A stretch of 17,434 nucleotides of DNA from Tenderia sp965602225 (GCA_965602225.1 CBFCYE010000044.1:1-17434); one strand, 5' to 3'; counted from the stretch's first letter, positions 1-7,507 are shown. Numbers and translations: made by a program. Notes: generated by a model from the letters alone, not told the origin.

Positions 1-57
1 TCGAACTCGCGACCCCAACCTTGGCAAGGTTGTGCTCTACCACTGAGCTATTCCCGC
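1..57 (-). tRNA. tRNA-Gly (anticodon GCC), 3' end cut by window edge
   Basis: On the minus strand the gene begins GCGGGAATAGCTCAG at position 57. The D-arm (AGCTCAGTGGTAGAGC) is followed by an anticodon stem CAACC/GGTTG enclosing the loop TTGCCAA, so the anticodon is GCC (bases 25-23). The sequence runs into the T-loop (GTTCGA) at base 1, so the 3' side of the T-stem, the acceptor strand and any CCA lie outside the window. It decodes GGC and GGU glycine codons. A tRNA-Gly(GCC) directly downstream of pgsA is also the arrangement known from Escherichia coli (pgsA-glyW), which supports a gammaproteobacterial origin. Confidence 0.95.
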
Positions 58-79
58 TAACGTCTTGAAAGTGAGCGCT

Positions 80-107
80 ATTGTAATGATTACAGCCCGG
101 CTGTCAA
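80..107 (-). promoter_or_regulatory. sigma70-type promoter of the tRNA-Gly gene
   Basis: Reading the minus strand, a perfect -35 box TTGACA (107-102) is separated by 16 nt from a -10 box TACAAT (85-80). Transcription would begin about 15-20 nt before the mature tRNA 5' end at 57. The bases just after the -10 box (AGCGCTC) are GC-rich, like the discriminators of stringently controlled stable-RNA promoters. The promoter sits between pgsA and the tRNA, so the tRNA need not depend on read-through from uvrC-pgsA. The boxes are seen directly; the stringent regulation is inferred. Confidence 0.8.
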
Positions 108-126
108 GCGCCTATCCCCATGTTTT

Positions 127-684
127 TTAATCTTCTTTACTTAAAACCGGCCAGGCGGCCTTCAGGTATGAAATCATAGACCATAGCGTCAGGATAACGG
201 CAATATAAAGCAGCACCATCCCTCCTGTGTACATTGGAATCCCAAACAGCGGCTCATGGTAAAGCAACATAAACAGCGCCACCATCTGCGCGGCGGTCTT
301 CCACTTACCAATATTGGAGACCGCTACATGGGCACGCTCACCAATCTCAGCCATCCATTCACGCAGGGCTGATATTGCAATCTCTCTACCAATAATGACT
401 GCCGCGGCTACCGCCATCCATGGATTAGGGTTGGCCTGCACCAGCAACACCAGGGCAGCGCCGACCATCAGTTTGTCTGCAACCGGATCGAGAAAGGCAC
501 CAAAGCGTGAAGTCTGGTTCAGTCTGCGTGCCAGATAACCATCTAGCCAATCAGTAAAAGCGGCAAAACCAAAGATGGCAGTGACAGCGACATTGACCCC
601 GTCAAACGGCAAGAAGAACACCAACACAAACACCGGGATTAAGACGATGCGAATGTAAGTCAAAATGTTAGGGATATTTGTCAT
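127..684 (-). CDS. pgsA: CDP-diacylglycerol--glycerol-3-phosphate 3-phosphatidyltransferase
   Basis: Inner-membrane enzyme that transfers a phosphatidyl group from CDP-diacylglycerol to glycerol-3-phosphate, the committed step towards phosphatidylglycerol and cardiolipin. The 185-residue protein has the complete CDP-alcohol phosphatidyltransferase signature D48-G49-x2-A52-R53-x8-G62-x3-D66-x3-D70, whose aspartates bind metal and the CDP moiety. Hydrophobic segments lie around residues 8-26, 32-45, 71-83, 88-106 and 150-172. Length is normal for the family. The ATG at 684 has an AGG-containing ribosome site (ATAGGCATA). The gene starts 5 nt after the uvrC stop, so the two are almost certainly cotranscribed, as in other gammaproteobacteria. 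Confidence 0.96.
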   Translation of the reverse strand: MTNIPNILTYIRIVLIPVFVLVFFLPFDGVNVAVTAIFGFAAFTDWLDGYLARRLNQTSRFGAFLDPVADKLMVGAALVLLVQANPNPWMAVAAAVIIGREIAISALREWMAEIGERAHVAVSNIGKWKTAAQMVALFMLLYHEPLFGIPMYTGGMVLLYIAVILTLWSMISYLKAAWPVLSKED

Positions 685-689
685 TATGC

Positions 690-2519
690 CTATTCTACAT
701 GGAAGGCATCATAGATGCGCTGTGCCAGTTCCAGGCTGATGCCTTTTACCTTGGCTATATCATTGACGCCGGCTCGGGCTACCTCTTGCCAACCACCAAA
801 CTGGTTAAGCAGATCACGACGGCGCTTGGCCCCTACTCCCGCAATGCCTTCCAGTGGTGACTTGCCTCGCGCCTTGTCACGTCGTTGGCGATGACCAGTG
901 ATGGCAAAGCGGTGGGCCTCGTCACGAATCTGCTGGATCAGGTGCAGGGCCGGTGAATCGGCGGGCAGTATAATCGGCTCATCCTGCCCGGACAAGAACA
1001 GCGTCTCCAGCCCGGGTTTACGTCCCTCGCCCTTGGCCACCCCCACCAGGATCACCTCAGTCACCTGCAACTCGGTCATGACCTCGCGTGCCTGACTTAG
1101 CTGGCCCTTGCCACCATCAATAAATAGTATATCCGGCAGCTTGCCTTCGCCCTTCTTCAAACGGGTATAACGCCGTGTCAGGGCCTGGTGCATGGCAGCA
1201 TAATCATCACCGGGGGTGATGTCCTCTATATTAAAGCGGCGATAGTCACTTTTACGCGGGCCATCCTGATCAAACACCACACAGGAGGCCACCGTCGCCT
1301 CGCCCATGGTATGACTGATATCAAAACACTCCAAGCGTTGCGGCAGCTCATCCAGCCCCAAGCCTTCTTGCAGTGCCTCATAACGTTGTTGCATGCCCGA
1401 CTTGCTGGCCAGCTGCCGCAGCAGCGCCTCTTTTAGATTGGTTTCGGCCATCTCCAACCAGCGGGCTCGACCACCACGAACCTTGTGACTGATGGCCACC
1501 TTACGCCCGGCCTGTTCGGCCAACACAGATTCCAGCCACTCTTTATCTTCCAGGGCATGATTGACCAGCACCTCGTTTGGCACCGGCTTGCCCAGGTAAT
1601 ACTGCGGTAGAAAGGCACTCAACACCTCGGCCGGCTCTGACTCCTGAGTGTGCTTGGGGAAGAAACTCTTATTTCCCAGGTGGTGACCGCCACGGATGAA
1701 AAACACCTGCACACAGCCAATGCCATTTTTAACATCACTGACGATGATATCCAGATCGCCGCCCTCACCGCTGACATACTGCTTTTCCTGCACTCGTCGC
1801 AGGCTACCAATCTGGTCACGAAAGCTGGCTGCCTGTTCAAACTCTAATGCGGCACTGGCATGCTCCATCCTGACCACCAGTTCATCAATCACCTGAGTGT
1901 CTTTGCCTTCGAGAAACATCACAGCATGACGCACATCTTCATCGTAAACCTGCTCGTTAACATAACCAACACAGGGCGCGGTGCAGCGTTTAATCTGATA
2001 TTGCAGGCAGGGTCGGGAGCGATTGCTGTAAAAACTGTCTTCGCACTGACGCACCCGAAACAGCTTCTGTAGCAGGTTAAGCGTTTCACGCACCGCTCCG
2101 GCACTGGGATAAGGGCCGAAATACTTACCCTTGGCCCGCTTTGGGCCACGATGATAGGCCAGTCGTGGAAACTCATCAGCAGATAAAAAGATATAGGGAT
2201 AACTCTTGTCGTCACGCAGCAACACGTTATAACGCGGCAGCAGTTCCTTAATCAGATTGTTCTCAAGGATTAACGCCTCGTTTTCGGTATGGGTCACCGT
2301 CACATCAATAGCGGCAATCTGACTGACCATGGAACGTGTCTTGGGGGAAGAAACATTACGAACAAAATAGCTGCCAACCCGCTTGACCAGATTGCGGGCC
2401 TTGCCAACGTAGATCACCTCATCGGCGGCATTGAACATGCGATAGACGCCCGGCCGCGAGGTCAGGGTCTTAAGAAAGGCCTTGGCATCAAATTCAGGTT
2501 TGGTGTTTTTTTCACTCAT
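690..2519 (-). CDS. uvrC: UvrABC excinuclease subunit C
   Basis: UvrC makes both incisions around a bulky DNA lesion in nucleotide excision repair after UvrB has been loaded by UvrA. The 609-residue protein has every expected part. The N-terminal GIY-YIG nuclease (GVY at 24-26, IYVGKARNL at 36-44) makes the 3' cut. A conserved cysteine cluster follows around residues 160-185. The UvrB-binding UVR helix pair lies near 207-245. A C-terminal RNase H-like nuclease makes the 5' cut (motifs CFDISH, FIDGGKGQ and RDEAHRFAI). Tandem helix-hairpin-helix motifs close the protein (EGIAGVGAKRRRDLL and VKGISLELAQRI). The ATG at 2519 overlaps the stop of the upstream uracil-DNA glycosylase gene (ATGA), suggesting translational coupling. 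In many gammaproteobacteria the upstream neighbour is instead the response regulator gacA/uvrY. Confidence 0.98.
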   Translation of the reverse strand: MSEKNTKPEFDAKAFLKTLTSRPGVYRMFNAADEVIYVGKARNLVKRVGSYFVRNVSSPKTRSMVSQIAAIDVTVTHTENEALILENNLIKELLPRYNVLLRDDKSYPYIFLSADEFPRLAYHRGPKRAKGKYFGPYPSAGAVRETLNLLQKLFRVRQCEDSFYSNRSRPCLQYQIKRCTAPCVGYVNEQVYDEDVRHAVMFLEGKDTQVIDELVVRMEHASAALEFEQAASFRDQIGSLRRVQEKQYVSGEGGDLDIIVSDVKNGIGCVQVFFIRGGHHLGNKSFFPKHTQESEPAEVLSAFLPQYYLGKPVPNEVLVNHALEDKEWLESVLAEQAGRKVAISHKVRGGRARWLEMAETNLKEALLRQLASKSGMQQRYEALQEGLGLDELPQRLECFDISHTMGEATVASCVVFDQDGPRKSDYRRFNIEDITPGDDYAAMHQALTRRYTRLKKGEGKLPDILFIDGGKGQLSQAREVMTELQVTEVILVGVAKGEGRKPGLETLFLSGQDEPIILPADSPALHLIQQIRDEAHRFAITGHRQRRDKARGKSPLEGIAGVGAKRRRDLLNQFGGWQEVARAGVNDIAKVKGISLELAQRIYDAFHVE

Positions 2520-3157
2520 GCCGCTTGCGCAGGTGTGCCCATCAATTCCTGAGCGCGGGCAAACACCTGCAGGAACATCTCTTCGGTGAGACGTTTGGTC
2601 TGAGTGTTGTAGCGGCTACAGTGATAAGAATCGAGTAACCACAAACCATCAGGCAAGGCATATTCGTGCAGATGGCCGAACTTGTATTGCCCCAGCTTCA
2701 ATCCCAGGCTGCGTAGGATGGCATTGTGGGCAATCGAACCCAGCGCCAGCAGCACGGTGCCCGGTTTGAGTTCAGCGATTTCCTGCTTGAGAAAACGGCT
2801 GCAGATCTTGACCTCGTCGGTAGTGGGTTTGTTCTGCGGCGGCAGACACTTCACCGCATTGGTGATGCGGCAGTTCTTCAGCTTCAGGCCATCATTGGCA
2901 GACTCAGACACAGGTTTGTTACTCAAACCAAAGTCATACAGGGTCTGGTACAACAACAAACCAGAATGATCACCAGTAAAGGGCCGGCCGGTGGCATTGG
3001 CACCATGCATACCCGGCGCCAGACCAACGATCAACAGCTGGATTTTCTTAGACCCAAACGGCGCCACAGGGCGGGCATGATAATCAGGGTGGTCGGCCTT
3101 CACATCATCAAGAAAGGTGGCCAGACGGGGGCAGAGACGGCAATCAGGATCAAACAT
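2516..3157 (-). CDS. Uracil-DNA glycosylase, family 5 (UDGb)-like, Fe-S type
   Basis: Predicted to remove uracil and related deaminated bases from DNA, starting base excision repair. Numbered from the ATG at 3157 (213 residues), motif 1 is GLAPGMHGANATGRPFTGD (45-63), the pattern of family 5 (UDGb) enzymes rather than of Ung. The distal loop is SYHCSRYNTQTKRLT (177-191), where the classic family usually has H-P-S. Cysteines C6, C9, C104 and C119 have the C-x2-C and C-x14-C spacing of a 4Fe-4S site. An in-frame TTG at 3184 would add nine residues, but the ATG places the first Cys pair at the usual N-terminal position. Neither start has a clear Shine-Dalgarno. The stop overlaps the uvrC start by 4 nt; def lies 47 nt upstream. 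Family membership is clear; substrate range is inferred. Confidence 0.88.
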   Translation of the reverse strand: MFDPDCRLCPRLATFLDDVKADHPDYHARPVAPFGSKKIQLLIVGLAPGMHGANATGRPFTGDHSGLLLYQTLYDFGLSNKPVSESANDGLKLKNCRITNAVKCLPPQNKPTTDEVKICSRFLKQEIAELKPGTVLLALGSIAHNAILRSLGLKLGQYKFGHLHEYALPDGLWLLDSYHCSRYNTQTKRLTEEMFLQVFARAQELMGTPAQAA

Positions 3158-3204
3158 CAGATAAGTTTTGATTGATAAAAACAAGCAGGAATTTTAGCAC
3201 ATGG

Positions 3205-3732
3205 TCAGCCCTGCTTCTTGCGCAGCTCCAGCTCCTCTATAAAACCAAACTGGTTCATATCCTCAATCCTTTGCGGATAGAGAACGCCATCCAGATGATC
3301 AACCTCATGCTGCACCACCCGGGCATGAAAGTCCTTTACCGTACGTTCAATAGTATTACCGGCCTGATCAACACCACTATAACGAATATGGGTATAACGT
3401 GGCACCACGCCGCGCAGCCCCGGAACACTCAGACAGCCTTCCCAACTGGCCTGCATTTCTGCATCAAGGAATTCAATCTCCGGATTGATCAGTGCCGTAA
3501 GCGGTATGGGCTCGGCATCCGGATAACGCTCATTGCAGTCAAAACCAAAGGTGACAATCCGCAGGCTCTCATCAATCTGTGGTGCCGCCAGCCCAACCCC
3601 GTCCTGCTCGGCCATGGTATCGAACATATCCTCAATCAGCCGATCCAGCGCGGCTGTGTTAAACTCGGTCACCGGTTGAGCAACCTTTAATAAGGTTGGG
3701 TGGCCCATGCGCACAACTTGCCTAACTGCCAT
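3205..3732 (-). CDS. def: Peptide deformylase
   Basis: Metalloenzyme that removes the N-formyl group from nascent proteins at the ribosome exit. Numbered from the ATG at 3732 (175 residues), all three signature motifs are present: GVGLAAPQ (45-52), EGCLS (98-102, C100 a metal ligand) and QHEVDHLDG (141-149, H142 and H146 ligands, E143 catalytic). EGCLS fits the bacterial class I type. The frame is open 16 codons further upstream, but the ATG at 3732 has a good ribosome site (AAGAGGTATCAGG) and gives the family's normal N-terminus MAVRQVVRMGHPTL. The usual def partner fmt (methionyl-tRNA formyltransferase) is not adjacent, so this could be a second, stand-alone deformylase. It diverges from csiV with 56 nt between start codons. 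Confidence 0.95.
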   Translation of the reverse strand: MAVRQVVRMGHPTLLKVAQPVTEFNTAALDRLIEDMFDTMAEQDGVGLAAPQIDESLRIVTFGFDCNERYPDAEPIPLTALINPEIEFLDAEMQASWEGCLSVPGLRGVVPRYTHIRYSGVDQAGNTIERTVKDFHARVVQHEVDHLDGVLYPQRIEDMNQFGFIEELELRKKQG

Positions 3733-3788
3733 CCTGATACCTCTTATAATTAACCAATTGAAATAATCATAACCCGACAAAAGTGTTT

Positions 3789-4811
3789 ATGAAACGCATA
3801 ATCAACAGCCTCATTTTCGCCTTATTCAGCCTGCCTGTACTAGCCCAAGACTCAGATAAAGAAGCTGAGCGCTGGTACGAAGTAGAGATCATCCTGTTCG
3901 AACAACTCAACCCTGTCAGCACAGGCTCTGAGCTATGGCCAGTGGATATCGAACAGCCAGACCTAAGCAATGCCATCGACTTGTTGCGCAGCCCGGCTGA
4001 TATTCAAACAACGGCTTTGACAGAATCATCTATTGATTCAAGTTCAGTAGTTGAGCCTACCAAGCCTGAAATTCAACAAAGCAAATCCGGCGAAACCAAC
4101 GATCCATACCTGGACACCCCCTACCTGATCTTGCCAAAACAACAACATCAACTCACAGATGCCTATCAAAAACTGCTTAACTCTGAAGACTACCTGCCCT
4201 TGGTGCATGTGGCCTGGCGTCAGGTCATTCCACCACGAGAACAACCAGACCGAATATTTATTTATGACAAGCTTAACGCCACCACAGAACAAGAGTTATT
4301 AAGACAAGAACTGGTTACGCCACCAGCCAGCACAGACTTCCTTGCTGAGGCAATAACGGATGACAGCAGCGCCACAAACGCCGTACCAGAACACAGCCTC
4401 AGTGGCATCATCAGCCTCGGCCTGGGTCGTTACATTCACGTAGAGGCAGACCTGTTACTGCATAAACCACAGTTGGAAAACCTCATTCTTGATGAACAAG
4501 CGCCACCCGCCTTTTCTCTGCCAGAACCAACACAGTTTATATTCGATGGTTTTGAAAATGAGTCTGCTGCAGTAGAAGAAAAACAAATGCCTGAGTTATT
4601 TCGCATCCAGGGCAACCTGCGTATGCCGAGTAAAAAAATACATTATCTCGATCACCCGCTGGTGGGTATGTTGATACTGTTTACACCTTATGAATTGCCC
4701 GAACCAGAACCAATTGAAGAAGTGGAAGACACCAGCACTGTGCCTGCTGAAATCACCAATAAAGGCGCCGTCGTTCGCCCCGGGCAAGTGCTTGAGGATA
4801 GAAGCTTTTAA
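3789..4811 (+). CDS. csiV: CsiV-family periplasmic protein
   Basis: A 340-residue exported protein that opens with a clear signal peptide (MKRIINSLIFALFSLPVLA, cleavage predicted before QD). The mature start RWYEVEIILFEQ is the hallmark of the CsiV family. In Vibrio cholerae, CsiV works with LpoA, the outer-membrane activator of the peptidoglycan synthase PBP1A. Further family-like segments are YLDTPYLILP, HVAWRQVI and GIISLGLGRYIHVEADLLL. The C-terminal part has GNLRMPSKKIHYLDHPLVGMLI followed by a Pro/Glu-rich tail. An in-frame GTG at 3783 would add two residues, but ATG 3789 gives the cleaner signal peptide. No strong ribosome site is seen. A perfect TATAAT at 3745-3750 could be a -10 box, but no good -35 accompanies it. 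Envelope location is well supported; a PBP1A/LpoA role here is by family only. Confidence 0.8.
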   Translation: MKRIINSLIFALFSLPVLAQDSDKEAERWYEVEIILFEQLNPVSTGSELWPVDIEQPDLSNAIDLLRSPADIQTTALTESSIDSSSVVEPTKPEIQQSKSGETNDPYLDTPYLILPKQQHQLTDAYQKLLNSEDYLPLVHVAWRQVIPPREQPDRIFIYDKLNATTEQELLRQELVTPPASTDFLAEAITDDSSATNAVPEHSLSGIISLGLGRYIHVEADLLLHKPQLENLILDEQAPPAFSLPEPTQFIFDGFENESAAVEEKQMPELFRIQGNLRMPSKKIHYLDHPLVGMLILFTPYELPEPEPIEEVEDTSTVPAEITNKGAVVRPGQVLEDRSF

Positions 4812-4841
4812 CTAAGTGGTTTGCCCCAAGTTATTTAAAAC

Positions 4842-6041
4842 CTACAACTCTGACTCTAGCAACAGCGTCTCCAGCTGCTGCTCTTTAATACCGTAAAACT
4901 GTTTGATCGCGCTAATCTGATCCAATATCGCTTGCTGTTTGCCAGCATGGTTGCGTTTAACGGCAAGGATCATCTTGTTTTTACTGGTGTGTTCAAGGGA
5001 GATAAACTCCAGCACCTGAGTGTCATAACCGTTGGCCTCCAGCAGCAAGGCACGCAGGGTGTCGGTGACCATCTCCGCCTCTTGACCGAGGTGAACGCCA
5101 TATTGCAACAGCGGCTGCAGCACCGTCGGGTTATGCATTTGCGGCCTGACCTGTTTGTGGCAACAAGGCGCGCACATGATGATAGCAGCATTGGCACGGA
5201 TACCCATGTGAATGGCATAGTCGGTGGCGGTATCGCAGGCATGCAGGGCTATCATCACATCAATCGCTTCGGGCGAATAACTCCTGACATCCCCCAAATG
5301 AAAATGCAGCCCATCAAGCTGCAGCTTACTAGCAGCCTTATTGCAAAGTTGAACCATATCTTCGCGCAACTCAACGCCAGTCACCTGCCCATTCACACCG
5401 AGACTGTTATGGAGAAAATCGTGAATGGCAAAGGTGAGATAGCCCTTGCCAGAACCGAAATCTAGCACATGCACAGCATCCTTGTTTTTCAACACCGATG
5501 AGTAAAAGGCACGCTGAAACAGCTCAACAAACTTATTGATCTGTTTCCACTTGCGCGACATGGCCGGAATCAACTGGTGCTGTTGGTTAGTCACACCCAA
5601 TGCAACCAGAAACGCTCTGTCTAGATCGAGATAACGCTGCTTTTCACGATTATGCTGACGCGATGGGGCAACGCTCTGTGTGCTCTTGCCGCGATGCAAC
5701 ATCGTTTTACCGCGTTTACTGAAGTTCAGTTGCAGTTCTTCATTTAGGGTGAAAAGATTGGCATTTTTAAATGCATCACCCAGCAATTCAGTGATGAGTT
5801 TTATCCCATCTGGCAGTGGAAAATTTTTGGTGATGTCGCGGGTTTTATAGCTGTAGACAAAACAAAGCTGCGTTTGATCACGCAACATTACCTGTCGCAC
5901 CACGATGCGCACCAGATCAATTTCAGGGCCGCGGTATTTACTCAGCACCAGTCTGCTGAAACTCTCTTGCTCGAGGCTCTGAGTAAGCTGCGAGACAAAC
6001 TGTTGCAGTTGATCCTGTTCAGGGGAATTGGTTGACATCAT
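4842..6041 (-). CDS. Class I SAM-dependent methyltransferase, unknown substrate
   Basis: A 399-residue predicted cytoplasmic protein. Residues 1-185 form an N-terminal region with no domain I recognise; it is basic near 107-135. A Rossmann-type methyltransferase domain follows. SAM-binding motif I is VLDFGSGKGYLTF (192-204), the acidic residue after strand 2 is in VELRED (223-228), and motif IV is approximately ALHACDTATDYAI (265-277). A cysteine-rich CAPCCHKQ segment (290-297) is typical of the Methyltransf_32-like group. No substrate can be assigned, and RNA or protein methylation are both possible. Two adjacent ATGs (6041 and 6038) could start translation. The gene converges with csiV, 30 nt away, and lies 59 nt downstream of the methylthioinosine phosphorylase gene. 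Confidence 0.85.
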   Translation of the reverse strand: MMSTNSPEQDQLQQFVSQLTQSLEQESFSRLVLSKYRGPEIDLVRIVVRQVMLRDQTQLCFVYSYKTRDITKNFPLPDGIKLITELLGDAFKNANLFTLNEELQLNFSKRGKTMLHRGKSTQSVAPSRQHNREKQRYLDLDRAFLVALGVTNQQHQLIPAMSRKWKQINKFVELFQRAFYSSVLKNKDAVHVLDFGSGKGYLTFAIHDFLHNSLGVNGQVTGVELREDMVQLCNKAASKLQLDGLHFHLGDVRSYSPEAIDVMIALHACDTATDYAIHMGIRANAAIIMCAPCCHKQVRPQMHNPTVLQPLLQYGVHLGQEAEMVTDTLRALLLEANGYDTQVLEFISLEHTSKNKMILAVKRNHAGKQQAILDQISAIKQFYGIKEQQLETLLLESEL

Positions 6042-6100
6042 TGAGGCTCAGCTTAAATAAAGAAATGTATCTAGGTTTTATGCTTTAACTGCAATTACGC

Positions 6101-6841
6101 TTACAACAAGACCATCAACCGCTCAAACATGCCCCTGATATTACCCATGCCCTCACCCAGACAACGAATAATATCTTCCATGGTGATCTCTTCCTCGGTT
6201 TTACCCGCGGCCCAGTTAACACTCACTGCACAACAGGCGTAGGCCATGCTCAGTTCACGTGCCAGGGCGGCTTCAGGCATGCCGGTCATGCCGACCATGG
6301 TGCAGCCGTCGCGTTCCATGCGTTTGATCTCGGCAGCGGTTTCCAGACGTGGGCCTTGGGCTGCGGCATAGGTGCCGAAATCCGAAAACTCGACATCAGC
6401 TTGCTGACAAGATTGAATCAGTGCCTGACGCAGGCCTTCATCATAAGGATTGCTGAAATCAATGTGTGTGACCTCTTCCAGGCCATCTTCAAAAAAAGTA
6501 TGTTTGCGGCCCCAGGTGTAATCGATAATCTGATCAGGGATAGCCAGAGAGGTGGGCACGAAGGCCTCATCCATGGCACCACAAGCGGCAATGGCGATGA
6601 TCTTTTCTACACCGGCATCTTTCAGGGCGCGGATATTGGCGCGGTAGTTAATCATGTGTGGCGGGATGGTGTGGTTACCACCGTGACGCGGCAGGAAGAT
6701 GACCTCACGGCCAAACAGTTTGCCGTAGGTCAGTGGTTCTGATGGTTTGCCGAAAGGGGTATCGACCTCTACCCGCTTGATGATTTCAAGTTCAGCCAGT
6801 TTGGTCAGGCCGGTGCCGCCGATGATTGCGATGTTGCTCAT
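6101..6841 (-). CDS. S-methyl-5'-thioinosine phosphorylase (MTAP family)
   Basis: Cytoplasmic phosphorolysis of a methylthio-nucleoside to 5-methylthioribose-1-phosphate plus free purine, in methionine and purine salvage. Starting at ATG 6841 the protein has 246 residues with the MTAP/PNP pattern: IIGGTGL (6-12), LPRHG (50-54), the AACGA/MDE region (86-92), AQGPRLET (161-168) and MTGMPEAALARE (185-196). Where methylthioadenosine phosphorylases have T-D-Y-D in the base pocket, this protein has V-N209-W210-A211. Loss of both aspartates is the change known to shift specificity from 6-aminopurines to 6-oxopurines, so methylthioinosine is the likelier substrate. The frame continues upstream to 6910, but that stretch is part of a palindromic repeat. 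ATG 6841 has AGGA 8 nt upstream. It follows hpt, whose substrate hypoxanthine is its product. Confidence 0.88.
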   Translation of the reverse strand: MSNIAIIGGTGLTKLAELEIIKRVEVDTPFGKPSEPLTYGKLFGREVIFLPRHGGNHTIPPHMINYRANIRALKDAGVEKIIAIAACGAMDEAFVPTSLAIPDQIIDYTWGRKHTFFEDGLEEVTHIDFSNPYDEGLRQALIQSCQQADVEFSDFGTYAAAQGPRLETAAEIKRMERDGCTMVGMTGMPEAALARELSMAYACCAVSVNWAAGKTEEEITMEDIIRCLGEGMGNIRGMFERLMVLL

Positions 6842-6867
6842 TTGATGTGTCCTGAATTTTGACTTTT

Positions 6868-6933
6868 GTAGGGCGGGTCCCTCCCGCCATATGTACTTTA
6901 TTAAATGCACATGGCGGGTGGGACCCGCCCTAC
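6868..6933. repeat. Large intergenic palindrome with nested hairpins
   Basis: Two 23-nt arms, 6868-6890 and 6911-6933, are inverted copies with a single mismatch (GTAGGGCGGGTCCC then T or A, then CCCGCCAT). They are separated by a 20-nt AT-rich centre. Each arm also folds on itself: GGCGGG/CCCGCC on the left and GGCGGGT/ACCCGCC on the right. The element can therefore be drawn as one long stem or two short GC-rich hairpins, the architecture of REP/BIME or MITE-like repeats. It fills most of the gap between the hpt stop and the methylthioinosine phosphorylase start. No T-run follows the stem, so it is not a standard terminator. Confidence 0.9.
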
Positions 6934-6935
6934 GA

Positions 6936-7493
6936 CTACATACCTTTTACGGCGTAGATGCCAGCGGCATTACGCAGGTAACCTTTATAGTCCATGCCAT
7001 AACCAAACAGATAACGGTCTTCTACATCCAGACCGACAAAATCTACCTTCATCTCAGTTGGACGTTGGCGAATTTTTTCCACCAGCACGGCGCAATAAAC
7101 CTCTGCTGCGCCAGCCTGTTTGCAATCGTGGGCGATGGCTTCAAGCGTCAGACCTTCGTCAAAGATGTCATCAACCAGCAGCACTACCCTATCTTTAAGT
7201 GATTTGTGTGGTTTGACTATCCATTCCAGTTCACCGCCTTGGGTGTTATGACCATAACGGGTGGCGTGAATGTAATCCGTGGTCAGAGGGAAATCCAGCC
7301 GTGGCAACAGCATACCCGTAGGGATGACACCACCAGTCATAATGCATAGAACGATTGGATTTTTATCTGCCAATTTTGCGGTGATTTCAGCGGCCATTTT
7401 GTCGAAACCTGCCTCAACCTGCTGTTTGTCACATAACAGATCAGCCTCTTGCATGACCTGTATTGATTCTTCTAGATATTCAGATGTCATCAT
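6936..7493 (-). CDS. hpt: Hypoxanthine-guanine phosphoribosyltransferase
   Basis: Converts hypoxanthine (and usually guanine) with PRPP to IMP or GMP in purine salvage; cytoplasmic. The 185-residue protein carries the phosphoribosyltransferase PRPP loop VVLLVDDIFDEGLTL (103-117) and an N-terminal IMTGGVIPTG segment (51-60) that corresponds to the pyrophosphate-binding loop. The C-terminal motif VDFVGLDVEDRYLFGYGMDY matches the base-binding hood of bacterial Hpt proteins. Start is one of two adjacent ATGs (7493 or 7490) behind a weak GAG ribosome site. It lies 14 nt after the cytochrome c peroxidase gene and is followed by a phosphorylase predicted to release hypoxanthine, so the two enzymes would act in sequence. 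Confidence 0.94.
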   Translation of the reverse strand: MMTSEYLEESIQVMQEADLLCDKQQVEAGFDKMAAEITAKLADKNPIVLCIMTGGVIPTGMLLPRLDFPLTTDYIHATRYGHNTQGGELEWIVKPHKSLKDRVVLLVDDIFDEGLTLEAIAHDCKQAGAAEVYCAVLVEKIRQRPTEMKVDFVGLDVEDRYLFGYGMDYKGYLRNAAGIYAVKGM

Positions 7494-7507
7494 CTATTAC
7501 TCAATAA

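Noticed and set aside
2726..3175. 149-codon plus-strand frame
   Set aside because: Antisense to the uracil-DNA glycosylase gene, which has clear family motifs. The plus-strand translation is low-complexity and unlike any family I know.
3172..3690. 172-codon open frame on the plus strand
   Set aside because: It lies almost entirely antisense to def, whose motifs are complete. Its translation shows no recognisable domain, and there is no ribosome site.
4812..4841. Possible terminator between the convergent csiV and methyltransferase genes
   Set aside because: Only a short, mismatched stem can be drawn (around AACT...AGTT) and there is no clean T-run.
4932..5465. 177-codon plus-strand frame
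   Set aside because: Antisense shadow of the SAM-dependent methyltransferase, which has intact motif I and CAPCCHK.
6842..6910. N-terminal extension of the methylthioinosine phosphorylase up to 6910
   Set aside because: It is translated from the palindrome. ATG 6841 has an AGGA site and gives the family's normal N-terminus and length.
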